Shown in pieces: positions 30,886 through 40,865 of a DNA stretch of 64,000 nt. The notes under the pieces were generated by a model that was not told the DNA's origin, ran no database searches, and saw nothing but the letters and a program-made list of their open reading frames with translations. Numbering within the stretch: the first letter of the stretch is position 1; each line of letters opens with the position of its first letter. Both the position numbers and the translations under genes were made by a program. The stretch is from Heterohyrax brucei (lineage: Eukaryota; Chordata; Mammalia; Hyracoidea; Procaviidae): contig CM053146.1 in assembly GCA_028571685.1 (NCBI GenBank), positions 116,783,431 through 116,847,430 on the forward strand, written 5' to 3'.

Positions 30886-31379
30886 GCCGGGTAGGTTTAT
30901 TGATTAAAATCAAAGGTAATAACATCTCTTTGACGAACACTTACTGCTTACTGAAGCTCTCCTCCTCTAGCAGTTTTTCTGAGAATCTGAATTGCCTGCA
31001 TGCTTGGTGACAAGCTTCCCACTTGTGGGGAAGGAGTTTGCTGACAGCAGCAGTTCTCTCTAGAGGTATGGCCACAACCAGGGCAGCTTTCTTTAGGTCA
31101 GTGGGGGGAAGATTGCGGGTAAACTGGGGACCTGGGCTGTGGCGGTGGCTGCAAGACTGCCCTAGGAAGCTATTTGTAAGGTTCTCGCATTCATTCTTCA
31201 TTTATTCAATCCATCACTCAACCAGTGCCTACTGAGTATGTACCGCAGCCGAGCATGCTGGAACGTGATACCAGTGAAGAAAATAGCATGTCTATCCTCA
31301 TGGTGCTTATATATAGTGAACAATTTTTGCCTGGGCTCCCCAAAATAAAACAGCTACTAAATGGACTTGATACCTAATT
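30886..31379. other. Mostly unique, with a possible ancient repeat
   Basis: 31,196-31,320 (CAACCAGTGCCTACTGAGTA and TCCTCATGGTGCTTATATAT) resembles a common ancient mammalian repeat, family not assigned. The rest is unique. Confidence 0.35.
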
Positions 31380-31754
31380 TCAGGGACATTAATTTGTTGT
31401 AGAGACAACTCACAAAAAATAAAACATCTGATGAAAACAGATGAAAAGCACTTAACTTCAACACCCAGAGAAATAAAATTAAAACAACAATATTGTACCT
31501 TTTTAACTATTCAGATTGGCAAATTACGGATAAAGAATCACAATGCCCATTGGGAAGAATATGCAGAGTAATGAGCACTCTTTCTTTTTCTGATGGGAAA
31601 GTAACTTGTCAGTCAAACTGGACAATGATTGAAAATCCATACACATTTTTTGATTCAGTAAAGTATTTTTTAAGATTTTATCCTAGGGAAACAATTATGA
31701 ATATGCATGAAAATTTAGCTATCACAAATTTTTATGGAAGAGATGTTAATAACA

Positions 31755-31968
31755 GTAATGATTAAAACAATGGCAACAGAAATAACGTTAGGTGTTGAGC
31801 TCATTCTACACATCAAGCAGTGCTTTGCCTGTGTCCTTCTGCAAAGACACAAAATACAAGAGAGGCATGGTCACTGGTTGAGGAAAAGGTTAAGTGACTC
31901 ACTTGTGCTGACACAACTCAGAGAAACATGACCACAGTGGAGATCGAGTTCATGACTTTAGTTATTGT
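31755..31968 (-). repeat. MIR-like, antisense, within the L1M
   Basis: GAGGAAAAGGTTAAGTGACT and CACAACTCAGAGAAACATGA resemble the MIR core. It is odd for an ancient MIR to lie inside an L1M, so the order of events or the MIR call may be wrong. Confidence 0.5.
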
Positions 31969-31978
31969 ACAGTGTTTT

Positions 31979-32128
31979 TGGAAACCCTGGTGGCATAGTG
32001 GTTAAGTACTATAGCTGCTAACCAGAAGGTGTGCAGTTCAAGTCTGCCAGGTATGCCTCTATGTGGCACTTCGACTCTAATAGAGTTGCTATGAGTTGAC
32101 TTCAACTCACTGGCAGTGGCTTTGATAT
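31979..32128 (+). repeat. AfroSINE, short form
   Basis: GGAAACCCTGGTGGCATAGT to TTCAACTCACTGGCAGTGGC. Confidence 0.85.
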
Positions 32129-32404
32129 CGTGTTTCTTTTGCTTATACTAATGAAAAATCAAATATAATATAGAAGTCCTTCATTAGGATACCCGTCTAA
32201 TAAATTTTGGAACATCCATGCCATGGAACGCTAGTCACACAGAGTTGGATTACCCAACAAGCAAGGTACACATGACCTTAACTGTACTTATTACTAAGCT
32301 GTAGTACACAGTTCCACTGAGTTTCAAAACAGGTGTACCTTGCTTACTATAAGCTAGTGTGTGCCATGCTTAATGGTTAATCCACCTCTGCTAACCAGCC
32401 ACTG

Positions 32405-32735
32405 AAAACAACATGTTGTTGTTTGCTGCCGTCCAGTTGGCCTCTGACTCTGGCGACCTCGTGCACAATGGAATGAGACACAGCTATTACTGAACCATCC
32501 CTATGACAGGGTGCAGACTGCACCATTGTGATCCACAGGATTTCATCGGCTAATTTTCAGTCTGTCTTAGTCTGGAAGTTCTGCTGAAAAATGTTCAGTA
32601 TCACAGCAACAAACACACCTCCGCAGACAGATGGGTGAGTGGCTGCACATGCAACTCACTGGCTAGGAATAAAACGCTGGTCTCTTGCATGTAAGGCAGG
32701 AATTCTGCCACTGAACCACTGCATTGCCAAAATAA
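32405..32735 (-). mobile_element. RTE1-derived non-autonomous element
   Basis: The left part (TTGTTGTTTGCTGCCGTCCA, then AATGGAATGAGACACAG) resembles the antisense RTE1 tail. The right part (TTTTCAGTCTGTCTTAGTCT, GAAAAATGTTCAGTATCACA, ACTGAACCACTGCATTGCC) resembles the antisense 5' region of RTE1. Joined ends without the coding middle suggest a short internally deleted derivative spread by RTE1 machinery. Confidence 0.55.
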
Positions 32736-33119
32736 CCTAGATGGAGTTATAGCCACTTGGGAAGATGTTCCAAGTGTGGTCCCATGTGGGTAAGGGAATC
32801 AGTTTGAAGCATGTGTCATCATAGAAGCATCTAAAGTCATAGACACCAGTGTTCAATCAGTGACTATCTCTGGGTGGTAAGATGATTGCTTTTGTGTTTG
32901 TTTTTTTTACTTATTCATTTTTTTTCAGGTTTGTATTTTTTAGTCTTCTAAAATCAGTTACATTGTTTATGTAACAAACTTTCTACTTAATTTTTAAAAA
33001 AATGTTGTGGTATTGATCAACTTTGTATTAATGGTCCAAAGCATTACATTGTACCCTGACTCTTACTTCCCTGGATCAACATGTTTTCCCCTTGGATGTT
33101 ATAAAAATCACTCTGGCTT

Positions 33120-33260
33120 GAGAGCAGACAGACCTGGTTTCAGGCCCAGTTCATCTATTAACATATCCAGGATGTGACTCTAAGGAAGTCACTTCAGCTT
33201 GCCTGGCCTCAGCATGATGAGACGGCTGGGCCAGCTGATCAAGAGGCTCTTTCCAGCTCT
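33120..33260 (+). repeat. MIR-like
   Basis: ACAGACCTGGTTTCAGGCCC and CTAAGGAAGTCACTTCAGCT fit MIR. Confidence 0.5.
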
Positions 33261-34033
33261 GACACCATGTGCACTGTTGTGCATTCACTGTCTTTTGGAG
33301 ACAGCCTGTAACCATTTCCCTTCTACAGGAAAAGGATTTAAGAATCCAAACTGATCATGGTCTTTATAAAAAGTGAGGATAAACACCTGCCTAACCCATT
33401 TAAAAAAATAATAACATGACATTTATAAACCAGTTTGCACAGTATTTATGAATTTCTTCCCTGGAGGCTCAGAGTTTGATTCTGGTTATTTACATACCTG
33501 CATTTTGTTAAAGGATTTGCAACTAGGAGAGGGGGAGAGCTTTCTTCTGAGATTATTGTAAATTCAGCACCTTCTATGACATTGCTGGTGCAAAATGTGT
33601 TAAGACCTGTTTCTCTGACACAGAATATGGCCCAGAAAAATACAGTGTGGCTTTATTTTGTGTCCATTTTTCTACCCAGTTTTCTGTGGACAGCTGTTCT
33701 TCTTGAAGGCAACTGAGCTGGGCTGGAATTATGTATTAGAGTTACAGCTTTGCTCTGTAATGGAAGCTTAGAGCAGCTGGATCTACTGTTAGGAAGAGTT
33801 CTCTTTCTTTGGGAATGAAGAATCTGAGTCATGTTGTATGTTCCCTGTTTCTTGAAAATCAACCCTCAAGACAACTGAGTTTAGGTTCCCATTTTTTTTT
33901 TTTTAATTGCTGAGTATACAACAGAATGCCTCATTTTGTACATTGCACTGGGTGAATGAGCAGACACAGTGGCAAGCGTCCCAATGCATACACAGATGGT
34001 GCTTGGTTACTTCTAGAATTTGTGAATTTTTGT
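33261..34033. other. Unique sequence, nothing recognised
   Basis: A T-run lies at 33,891-33,904. No gene or repeat seen. Confidence 0.35.
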
Positions 34034-34085
34034 GCCACCAACCTTTTGGTTAGCAGCACAATGCTTAACCACTGGGCCATCTGTC
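34034..34085 (-). repeat. AfroSINE head fragment, antisense
   Basis: ACCAACCTTTTGGTTAGCAG and CTTAACCACTGGGCCATC. Confidence 0.65.
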
Positions 34086-34263
34086 TCTTCAGTCTTGGTC
34101 AAATGTTCACACAGTGGTGAGTACTTAAGGGTGCTAGCTTTAGTATGGGTCACACCTAAATTCACATTTTTCCTCTGCCTCTGGTTACTAGGCAATTTGG
34201 GGAAAATTATTTAACTTGAACCCTACAAATCTCATGTGTATAACATGGATGCCTAACATCCAC

Positions 34264-34422
34264 TTCAGAAAAACTGGTGGCATAGTGTTTAAGTGCTATG
34301 GCTGCTAACCAAAAGGCCAGCAGTTCGAATCCACCAGATCCTCCTTGAAAACCCTATGGAGCAGTTCTACTCTGTTCTACTGCATCACCATGAATCAGAA
34401 TTGATTCGCTGTCATCTGCTTT
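34264..34422 (+). repeat. AfroSINE, short form
   Basis: GAAAAACTGGTGGCATAGTG to CAGAATTGATTCGCTGTCAT. First of a head-to-tail pair. Confidence 0.85.
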
Positions 34423-34423
34423 G

Positions 34424-34592
34424 GAAACCCTGGTAACATGGCAGTTAAGAGTGACTGCTGACCAGAAGATCAGCTGCTAAAATCTACCAGATGCTCCTTG
34501 GAAGCTCTATGGGGCAGTTCTACTATGTTCGATAGTGTTGCTACGGGTAGGAATTGACTCGACGGCAATGGGTTTGCAGTTTTTTGGTTTTA
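34424..34592 (+). repeat. AfroSINE, short form
   Basis: GGAAACCCTGGTAACATGGC to AATTGACTCGACGGCAATGG plus a T/G-rich tail. It is less diverged than its upstream neighbour and probably inserted into that copy's tail. Confidence 0.85.
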
Positions 34593-34703
34593 ACACTCAC
34601 TTCATTGGTGTCGTTGTGAAGATTAAGTAAGAATAATTCTGTCAGGGATCTAGCAGGGTGTCCAGCTCAAAGTAGATACTCAATAAATGAAAGCTGGTAA
34701 CTG

Positions 34704-35345
34704 GAGCCCCGGTGGCACAGTGTTTAAGAGCTCAGCAGCTAACTGAAAGAGTAGGTGTTCTGATCTACCAGCTGCTCCTCAAAAACTGTTATGGATAGAG
34801 CTGTGGTCCCCCAAAAATGAGTTTCAACTTGGCTAGACTGTGATTCCCAGTAATGTGTGATAGTCTGCCATTTTGTCATCTGATATGGTTTGGAATGTTT
34901 TGTAAATCCCACCTCTGTAATATTAATAAAGCAAGATTAGAGGCTGTTATGCTGTAACAGTAGATTGTATCTTGAGTCAATCTCTTTTGAGATACTGAAA
35001 GAAAGAGGCTAACAGGCAGACAGAAGGACCTCATACCACCACGTATTCAGTACCAGGAGCACAGCCTGTTCTTTGGATCTCGGGATGCTGTGCTGAGAAG
35101 CTCCTAGACCAGGGTGAGACTGATGACAAAGGCCACCCTCTAGGACCAACAGAGAGAGGAAGCCCCTCCTGGGAGCTGACACCTGGAATTCAGACTTCTT
35201 GTCTCCTAGACTGTGAGAATAAATTTCTGCCTGTTATAGCAGCAGCAGATAACCAAGACAAAAACACTGTGGGGCAATTCTACCACGTCTTACAGGGTTG
35301 CTATGCATTGGAATCAGCTTAATGACAATAAGGTTGTTTTGTTGT
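34704..35345 (+). repeat. AfroSINE split by a solo LTR
   Basis: The left half (34,704-34,786) reads GGAGCCCCGGTGGCACAGTG to CAGCTGCTCCTCAAAAAC. The right half (35,261-35,345) reads AAAACACTGTGGGGCAATTC to a TTGTTGTTG tail. AAAAC is duplicated at the LTR edges. Confidence 0.9.
34787..35260 (+). mobile_element. Afrotherian ERVL-like solo LTR inside a SINE
   Basis: 474 bp, TGTTATGGATAGAGCTGTGG to AGATAACCAAGACA. An exact 5-bp duplication AAAAC (34,782-34,786; 35,261-35,265) marks the insertion. It is related to the LTR at 21,068-21,566. AATAAA (35,219-35,224) is the likely poly-A signal. Fossil, solo. Confidence 0.9.
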
Positions 35346-35924
35346 TGTTGATGATGTTATTTTGAATAAAAGAAGATATTTAATCCCTTTTATGAGGCAT
35401 TTCCCATGTCTACTACCAGAGGATGTGAAGGAGGATAATAGAGGATAAACTGTTGGGAATAGAGGAGAGAAAAAAATCACAGGGTGAACATCATACACTG
35501 TACCTGTGATCTGCTACTGCAGAATGTTGGACGGAACAAATGGCAGAGCCCACAGGATGCTGTTAAAAGGCAATTTGTGAAATGTAAAAGCATAAAGTTA
35601 TACTGCATATTTTATGGCTTCTTCTCTTTGATGTTTTAAGGGTTTTATTTTATTTTATTTTATTCTGGTCTGTTCAAACATTCTTTTCTTTCAGCTGCAA
35701 ACCACAATACGGAAAAAATTTATCAGGCCCTTAGTTCAGCTTGTCTTGTTTATTTATTTGTTTATTCTCTCTACTACTAGATTTGATAATTGAATTAATT
35801 TACTCATCTGTTTAATAATTCATTCTACAAGCAGCACTGCAAATTTACCATGCTCTGATATCTAATGTCTGCTGGATATTAGATCCAAATGCATTTTTTG
35901 CCTTCATGGAGCTGACAGCCAAAT
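35346..35924. other. Unique DNA with simple repeats
   Basis: TTTTA repeats at 35,644-35,666 and TTTA repeats near 35,748-35,766. No gene seen. Confidence 0.4.
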
Positions 35925-36140
35925 GACTGATTGCGATCAACTTGACTTCAACTCATGGCAACACTGTGTGTGTCAGAGAAGAATTATTAATGCATAGGGT
36001 TTTCAATGGCTGAAACTTTGAAAGTAGAACACCAGGCTTTTCTCTCTAGAGGGAACTTACTTACTGTGGACTTGAACTTACTTCCAAGCTTTAGGGTAGC
36101 AACTGAGTATGTTAACTTTTTATACCACCCAGGGACTCCA
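35925..36140 (-). repeat. AfroSINE, long form, antisense
   Basis: AACTTGACTTCAACTCATGG, TAGGGTTTTCAATGGCTGAA and ATACCACCCAGGGACTCC. Confidence 0.8.
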
Positions 36141-36159
36141 AAAGCCAAAAACTAAAAAA

Positions 36160-36318
36160 ACCTATTGCTTTTGACTTAACTCCAACACCACAGTGACTGT
36201 ATCTGACAGAGTGGTACTGCCCTATAGGCTTTCTAAAGAGCAGCTGGTAGATTTGAACTGCCCACCTCTTGGTTAGCAGTTGAAGTCTTCAATACCTGTG
36301 CAATCAGAGCTCCCAACA
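36160..36318 (-). repeat. AfroSINE, short form, antisense
   Basis: CTATTGCTTTTGACTTAACT, GCCCTATAGGCTTTCTAAAG and GAACTGCCCACCTCTTGGTT. It lies directly beside the previous antisense copy. Confidence 0.75.
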
Positions 36319-36409
36319 GCCAAATGGAGGTAGACAAAAAAAGTGTTACCTTGTTTGCAAATTTATCCTCTCCTCCCCCTTTCTAAGGAGGACCAATTTC
36401 TGAATTTGC

Positions 36410-36878
36410 TTCTTAGTCATCCAGTGCAGCTATAACAAAAATACCACAAGTGGATGGCTTTGAAAAGAGAAATTTTATTCTGTCATAGTCCGATAGGCTA
36501 CAAGTCAAAGTTCAGGGCAGTAGGCTTTCTCTATTGGCTCTGTAGGAAGGTTTTTGAGGTCAATCTTCCCCTGGATTGGGACCTTTTCAAGTGCGGGGAC
36601 CCTGGGTCCTTTCGGAAGGATGCACCCTGCTCCTGGCACTGCTTCCTGGTGGTATGGGGTTGCCAGATCTCTCTGCTAGCTTCTTTCTTTCCTATCTCAA
36701 GAGAGTGCCTCAAGGACATAAAGTCCTACACATTGAGCCCTGCAAGTGCTGCCTGTCTTCCCTTGTTAACATCATAGAGGCAGGCTTTACAGAATTCAGA
36801 ACTATCACATAATACCAGGAATCGTGACCTAACCAAATAGCTACCAACATTTTTGGGGGTACAATTCAATCCATGACA
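36410..36878 (-). mobile_element. Afrotherian ERVL-like solo LTR, antisense
   Basis: 469 bp, plus strand TTCTTAGTCATCCAGTGCAG to ACAATTCAATCCATGACA, a sister of the 23,052 copy. Apparent 107- and 86-codon frames are LTR sequence. Confidence 0.8.
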
Positions 36879-37029
36879 TCTCCTATTTGTTTTGTTGGTC
36901 AAAGTATAACAAAACATTATAGGTGCTATGACACAAGATGTCCCTGGTCCACTGAGGACCTCAGACAAGTGGAAGTCAATTCTCAAAAGGCAGAGGACAG
37001 AAAAGACTCCCCAGGGAGAAAATGATTAC

Positions 37030-37130
37030 AAAGGTCGGGAATCATATCTTACTTATATCTGTGTTTTGTTTTTCTGCTCTTCCCAGCACCTACCACAATG
37101 TCTTAGACATATTGTCCATGGTACCTAAGT
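37030..37130 (+). repeat. L2 3' fragment
   Basis: CTTCCCAGCACCTACCACAATG TCTTAGACATATTG is L2-like. Weak. Confidence 0.4.
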
Positions 37131-37324
37131 GAGCTCTTTCAAGTTCCTGAGAGGGTCTCTTCTTTCAGCAGGTGATGACTTCTGTCTCAGAGGTTCAATG
37201 AAATGAGACCAAGAGCTTTGGTCCAAAAGAGGTAAAAATACTTCAGGGAGACTCTTAAGGAATAACTCCTAAAACATGAAGTGGAAATAAATTTAGAACT
37301 AAACAGATTGGAGCATTAATTCTG

Positions 37325-37475
37325 GATTTGACACTTAATAGTTGTAAAAACTTGAATGAATGACTTAAACTCTTTGATTCTCAGTTTATGTGTCCTTAAA
37401 GTGAAGGTAGCAACACCAATGTCACAATGAGATAAAGCATACAAACTCAGTTGACAAAGTGCATGTCATTTAGAA
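37325..37475 (+). repeat. MIR
   Basis: CTTGAATGAATGACTTAAAC, GATTCTCAGTTTATGTGTCC and CACAATGAGATAAAGC. Confidence 0.55.
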
Positions 37476-37489
37476 GACTCCTGTTCAAT

Positions 37490-38411
37490 TTTCATTTTCT
37501 TCCATTCCTTGCAACAAGCATGCCATAAAGACCAACATTCCTCCCACCTCCACCCAGCAGATTCCTCAAGGATGACCTATTTCAAACGGTAAACCAAAAA
37601 TGCACTGCTGTCAGGTTGATGGCAACTGTTTTTTTCAAATGGTATCATCTAGAAATTCAGGTATGTAAGGCTTAGTTAAATAGTCCCTCACTGAGTGATA
37701 GTTCAGTGTCAATATCTTTAACAACTATGTTTTTAAACAGCTGGGCTTTGATTTGATTTTAATTTCAGATCTCAGTGACAGCTTTCAGAATTGCTTTTAG
37801 CAAAATCTACCACTTGATTGTCTACAGATGACATATCTTTTATCCAAGTAAGATAAGTGGTCAGTTTAAGACGAGGACACAGAGTCATTTAAAGTTACAG
37901 AAACTCTGAAATTTATATCAACAATTAATTCTCTGTGGCCATGTCAGATCTGTTTGTGGATACTCCAGATAAGGGAGAAGGATAAAGAAGTAGCTACTCA
38001 GCATCCTCCAGGACTGAGCTACGAGAGGAAGCCAACACACGCTCTGATGGTGAGAAGGGCAAAGAAGGAAAGATACGTTACAAAAGTGACTAATCAAGCC
38101 TCTCTCAGAATCGTATGAGAAAACTCTTGAGTACATAAACTCACTTGGCTTCTTTCCAATGAGTCAACCTGACAGCTGGAATGCTCTGTACACCTTGAAC
38201 TTTTGAAGTTTGTCAAAGTCATTTGGATTAGCCCAGAATCTCATGCAAAGCAATTGGTTCTGAGTGATTAGCACAGCAGATTTCTCGGTCCATTAAGAGT
38301 TTGATGTAGTGTAGGTGGCATCTCCTTGTGATTCTTTCATCTTAAGCTCCAGACAAACTGCCCTTTCAGGGTCTTTAGCCTGTTTCTTGGATTACTTTTT
38401 AAGTGTCTCTC
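37490..38411. other. Unique sequence, nothing recognised
   Basis: No repeat or gene seen. Confidence 0.4.
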
Positions 38412-38414
38412 AGG

Positions 38415-38448
38415 AAACTCGGATCCGACTCAATGGCACTTGGTTTGG
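38415..38448 (+). repeat. Half of hairpin motif (centre and right arm)
   Basis: AACTCGGATCCGACTCAATG then GCACTTGGTTTGGC, matching the centre and right arm of the hairpin at 60,351. Confidence 0.5.
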
Positions 38449-38572
38449 CTTGGCAGGAAACTTTTTCCTCAATTTCATGCTCACTGTTCCAAGCCCTTTG
38501 CTTCTATCTTCTCTCCTTGCTCCCTGATTATTATTTCTTTATTCACTGTCTTTGAGTATATGGAAAAAAAAG

Positions 38573-38780
38573 AAACCAAAAACAGTTGTCATCGAGTTGA
38601 CTCTAACTGCCTACAGTCCCTTGTGTGTCTGAATGCAACTATGTTACTTGGGGTCTTCAATGGCTGATTTTGGAAGCAGGTCACCAGGTCTTTGTTCTGA
38701 GGCATCTTGGGATGGACTTGAACCTCTAACCTTCTGGTAGACAACCGTGTTAACCGTTAGCACTGTCCAGGGACTCCACA
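38573..38780 (-). repeat. AfroSINE, long form, antisense
   Basis: GTTGTCATCGAGTTGACTCT, TCTTCAATGGCTGATTTTGG and ACTGTCCAGGGACTCC. Confidence 0.85.
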
Positions 38781-39435
38781 TCAAAAGGATACCTCCTAAA
38801 TGTACTGTTCTCCACTCCTCACTCTTATCTTGGCTGTCTAATCAGGTATCTTCTTTAAGATTTTGAAGTAATAGTCCACATATTCCTTCTTTTCCTCTAA
38901 AAGGTTGCCGAAACATGAAGCGGCTTCCTCTTCAACACGGTGAAGACGCAGCCTTCTTACGCATCAAAAGAATAAGAGAGTCACTTTGTTTCCACATACC
39001 AAATTCTAGTCAATGGTATCATTAATGCCTAGACATCTTGAGATTTGTCGCCTGTGTACTTTTACACCTCCAGCTCCGTTGGTTTTGTCAACCTAGGCTT
39101 GGGCAGCCACCCACGGTTCCATGGCCTGTGCTCCACTGTTGTCTGCACTCCACTGCGTGAGTCATCAGGCAGCTGCGGTGGGTACAGCTGTTATAGGGGC
39201 TGATAGTTAGAAGCAGCCTGCCAGCAGCCTATAGCCATGTCCTTCACGTGGCCAGGGTCCCTAGGAGGACTTTCTTGGAGGGTGGAAAGCTGTGGGGAAA
39301 ACATTCTGTCCCTTATTCTGTATTCTTCTTGGCCTGTTGAACAGAAATTTCTAGCCTATCTGAGGTAAGACAAAAAAACACAGCTCTTTCTTTCCAGGCC
39401 CCTCCTCATAAAAGGAGGAGGAATACTTATCTGCT
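38781..39435. other. Unique sequence, nothing recognised
   Basis: CpG content is slightly higher at 38,900-39,260. An AP-1/MARE-like CGTGAGTCATCA lies at 39,154-39,165. No gene seen. Confidence 0.35.
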
Positions 39436-39890
39436 TGTTGTGATGGTGACAATCAGAACTTCTGTGTCCCCTTCCCCCAAGGATACGCTGAAGTCCTAAC
39501 CATCAGTATTTGTCAATGTTCCCTTGTTTAGAAATCAGGTCTTTGCAGATGTCATTAGTTAAGTAATGTGAGGTCATACTGGAGTAGGATGGGCCTTAAT
39601 CCAATCTGAGTGGAATCTTGAGGAGAAACACACACACAGAGGACAGCCACATGAGGGTGGAGGGAGAGATGGGAAAAACACAAGTCCAGGAATGCCAAGG
39701 ATTGCAGGGTGTCATCAGAAGCTAGGAGAGAAGCATTGAATAGATGTTTTGGGGGGCTATCAGAAGCAGTCAATGTGACTGATAGTCTGAATTCAGATTC
39801 CCGCGGTCTCAAACTCTAAGATACTGAGTTCTTATTCTAAGTCACCTGACTTGTAGTCCTTAGTCATGGAAGCCCTAGGAAACCAATGCA
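39436..39890 (+). mobile_element. MLT1-like MaLR LTR
   Basis: TGTTGTGATGGTGACAATCA begins it. TCTTTGCAGATGTCATTAGT, GGGCCTTAATCCAATCTGAG and AGCCCTAGGAAACCAATGCA follow the order of MaLR LTRs. A solo LTR shared by placental mammals. Confidence 0.75.
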
Positions 39891-39994
39891 GGCATCCAGT
39901 AGTCTGCTGCTAGATGGAGTTATCATATGAAAAATCACATACACTTGTGACATCATTCTCTGTGTCCCTGTTAATAGGGCCCTCTTCTAAGTGT

Positions 39995-40505
39995 ACCTCT
40001 GGTGGCACAGTGGTTAAGAGCTACAGTTATTCAACTCTTCACACAAAGATTGGACTGGACTTCAATACCTAAGACGACACTGGCAGAGAGTGTGCTTCTT
40101 GGCTTAAGTAGATACTTGAGGCCTATGAGGTAGCTTTGTCCAGAGACAAGATGAGAGTGTAGAAGGTGACAGGAGTCAGTTGCATGGACAAGGGAAATAC
40201 ACGGTAGAAAGGAGGAGTGTGTTGTCAGAGGGTGGGGAGGGCCACTGGAGCTACACAGCAGTGTGTGTGTAAATTTTTGTATGACAAATTGACTTGGATT
40301 ATAAACTTTCACTTACAGCACAATAATACACAGACACATGTGTGTGAGTGTGTGTCAAAGAGCTACAGCTTCTAACTAAAACGTTGGTAATTTGAATTAC
40401 CAGCTGATCCTTGAAAATCTTGCAGGGTAGTTCTACTTCGTCCTGTAGAGCTACTATGAGAGTCGAAATGTACTTGACTGCAATGAGTTTGGTTTTTGGT
40501 TGTCA
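39995..40505 (+). repeat. AfroSINE split by an L1 tail
   Basis: The left piece CTCTGGTGGCACAGTGGTTA ends at 40,026. The right piece resumes AGCTTCTAACTAAAACGTTG and ends TTGACTGCAATGAGTTTGG. AAGAGCTACAG is present on both sides of the L1 (40,016-40,026; 40,358-40,368). Confidence 0.85.
40027..40357 (+). mobile_element. L1 3' UTR, 5'-truncated, inside a SINE
   Basis: 331 bp: AAAGATTGGACTGGACTTCA, CAAGATGAGAGTGTAGAAGG, GACAAATTGACTTGGATTAT and CACTTACAGCACAATAATAC, then a CA/GT-rich tail. An 11-bp exact target duplication flanks it. Confidence 0.85.
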
Positions 40506-40683
40506 CTCAAATAGAACTAGGCGGGACACCTCCGTGTAGTTAGTGAGGTGTCTGCTTTCCAAGCCTGAATGTCTCTGGGTGTGTTTGGAGGGGAAGGGGT
40601 AGCGTTAGAAAGCATGCATTGGCCTCAGGTCCAATCTGTGCTCTGTAATGTAGATTTACCAGCTGTTGCCAGGCTTTTTAACT

Positions 40684-40865
40684 GGGGAGTCCCGGCAGCA
40701 TACTGGTTAAGCACTCAGTTGCTAGCTCTGCAGAAGAAAGATTACAGCACTCTGCTTCCATAAAGATTGTAGCCTTGGAAAAGTTAGGTAATAGTTCTAC
40801 TCTCTCTTCTGGGGACACTATGAGTTGGAATTGACTCCATTGGAATGGGTTTGGTTTGTGTTTGA
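40684..40865 (+). repeat. AfroSINE, long form
   Basis: GGAGTCCCGGCAGCATACTG, CTGCTTCCATAAAGATTGTA and ATTGACTCCATTGGAATGGG. Confidence 0.85.

Larger units (their letters stand above)
31380..32995 (+). mobile_element. Old L1 (L1M4-like) ORF2 end and 3' UTR, in pieces
   Basis: Pieces at 31,380-31,750, 32,150-32,240 and 32,740-32,995 read in order as L1M: CTATTCAGATTGGCAAATTA, ATCCTAGGGAAACAATTATG, TTTTGGAACATCCATGCCAT and GTGACTATCTCTGGGTGGTA. MIR-like, SINE, unidentified and RTE-derived segments separate them. Coding capacity is gone. Confidence 0.65.
34095..34700 (+). repeat. MIR split by two AfroSINEs
   Basis: The left part (34,095-34,263) has TCTGCCTCTGGTTACTAGGC and the right part (34,593-34,700) has TCGTTGTGAAGATTAAGTAA to GATACTCAATAAATG. 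The two AfroSINEs fill 34,264-34,592. Confidence 0.65.

Noticed and set aside
32265-32358. Inverted words GCAAGGTACAC and GTGTACCTTGC as a small transposon
   Set aside because: Only 11 bp match, and no further pairing or target duplication could be found. Left as unassigned DNA between L1M pieces.
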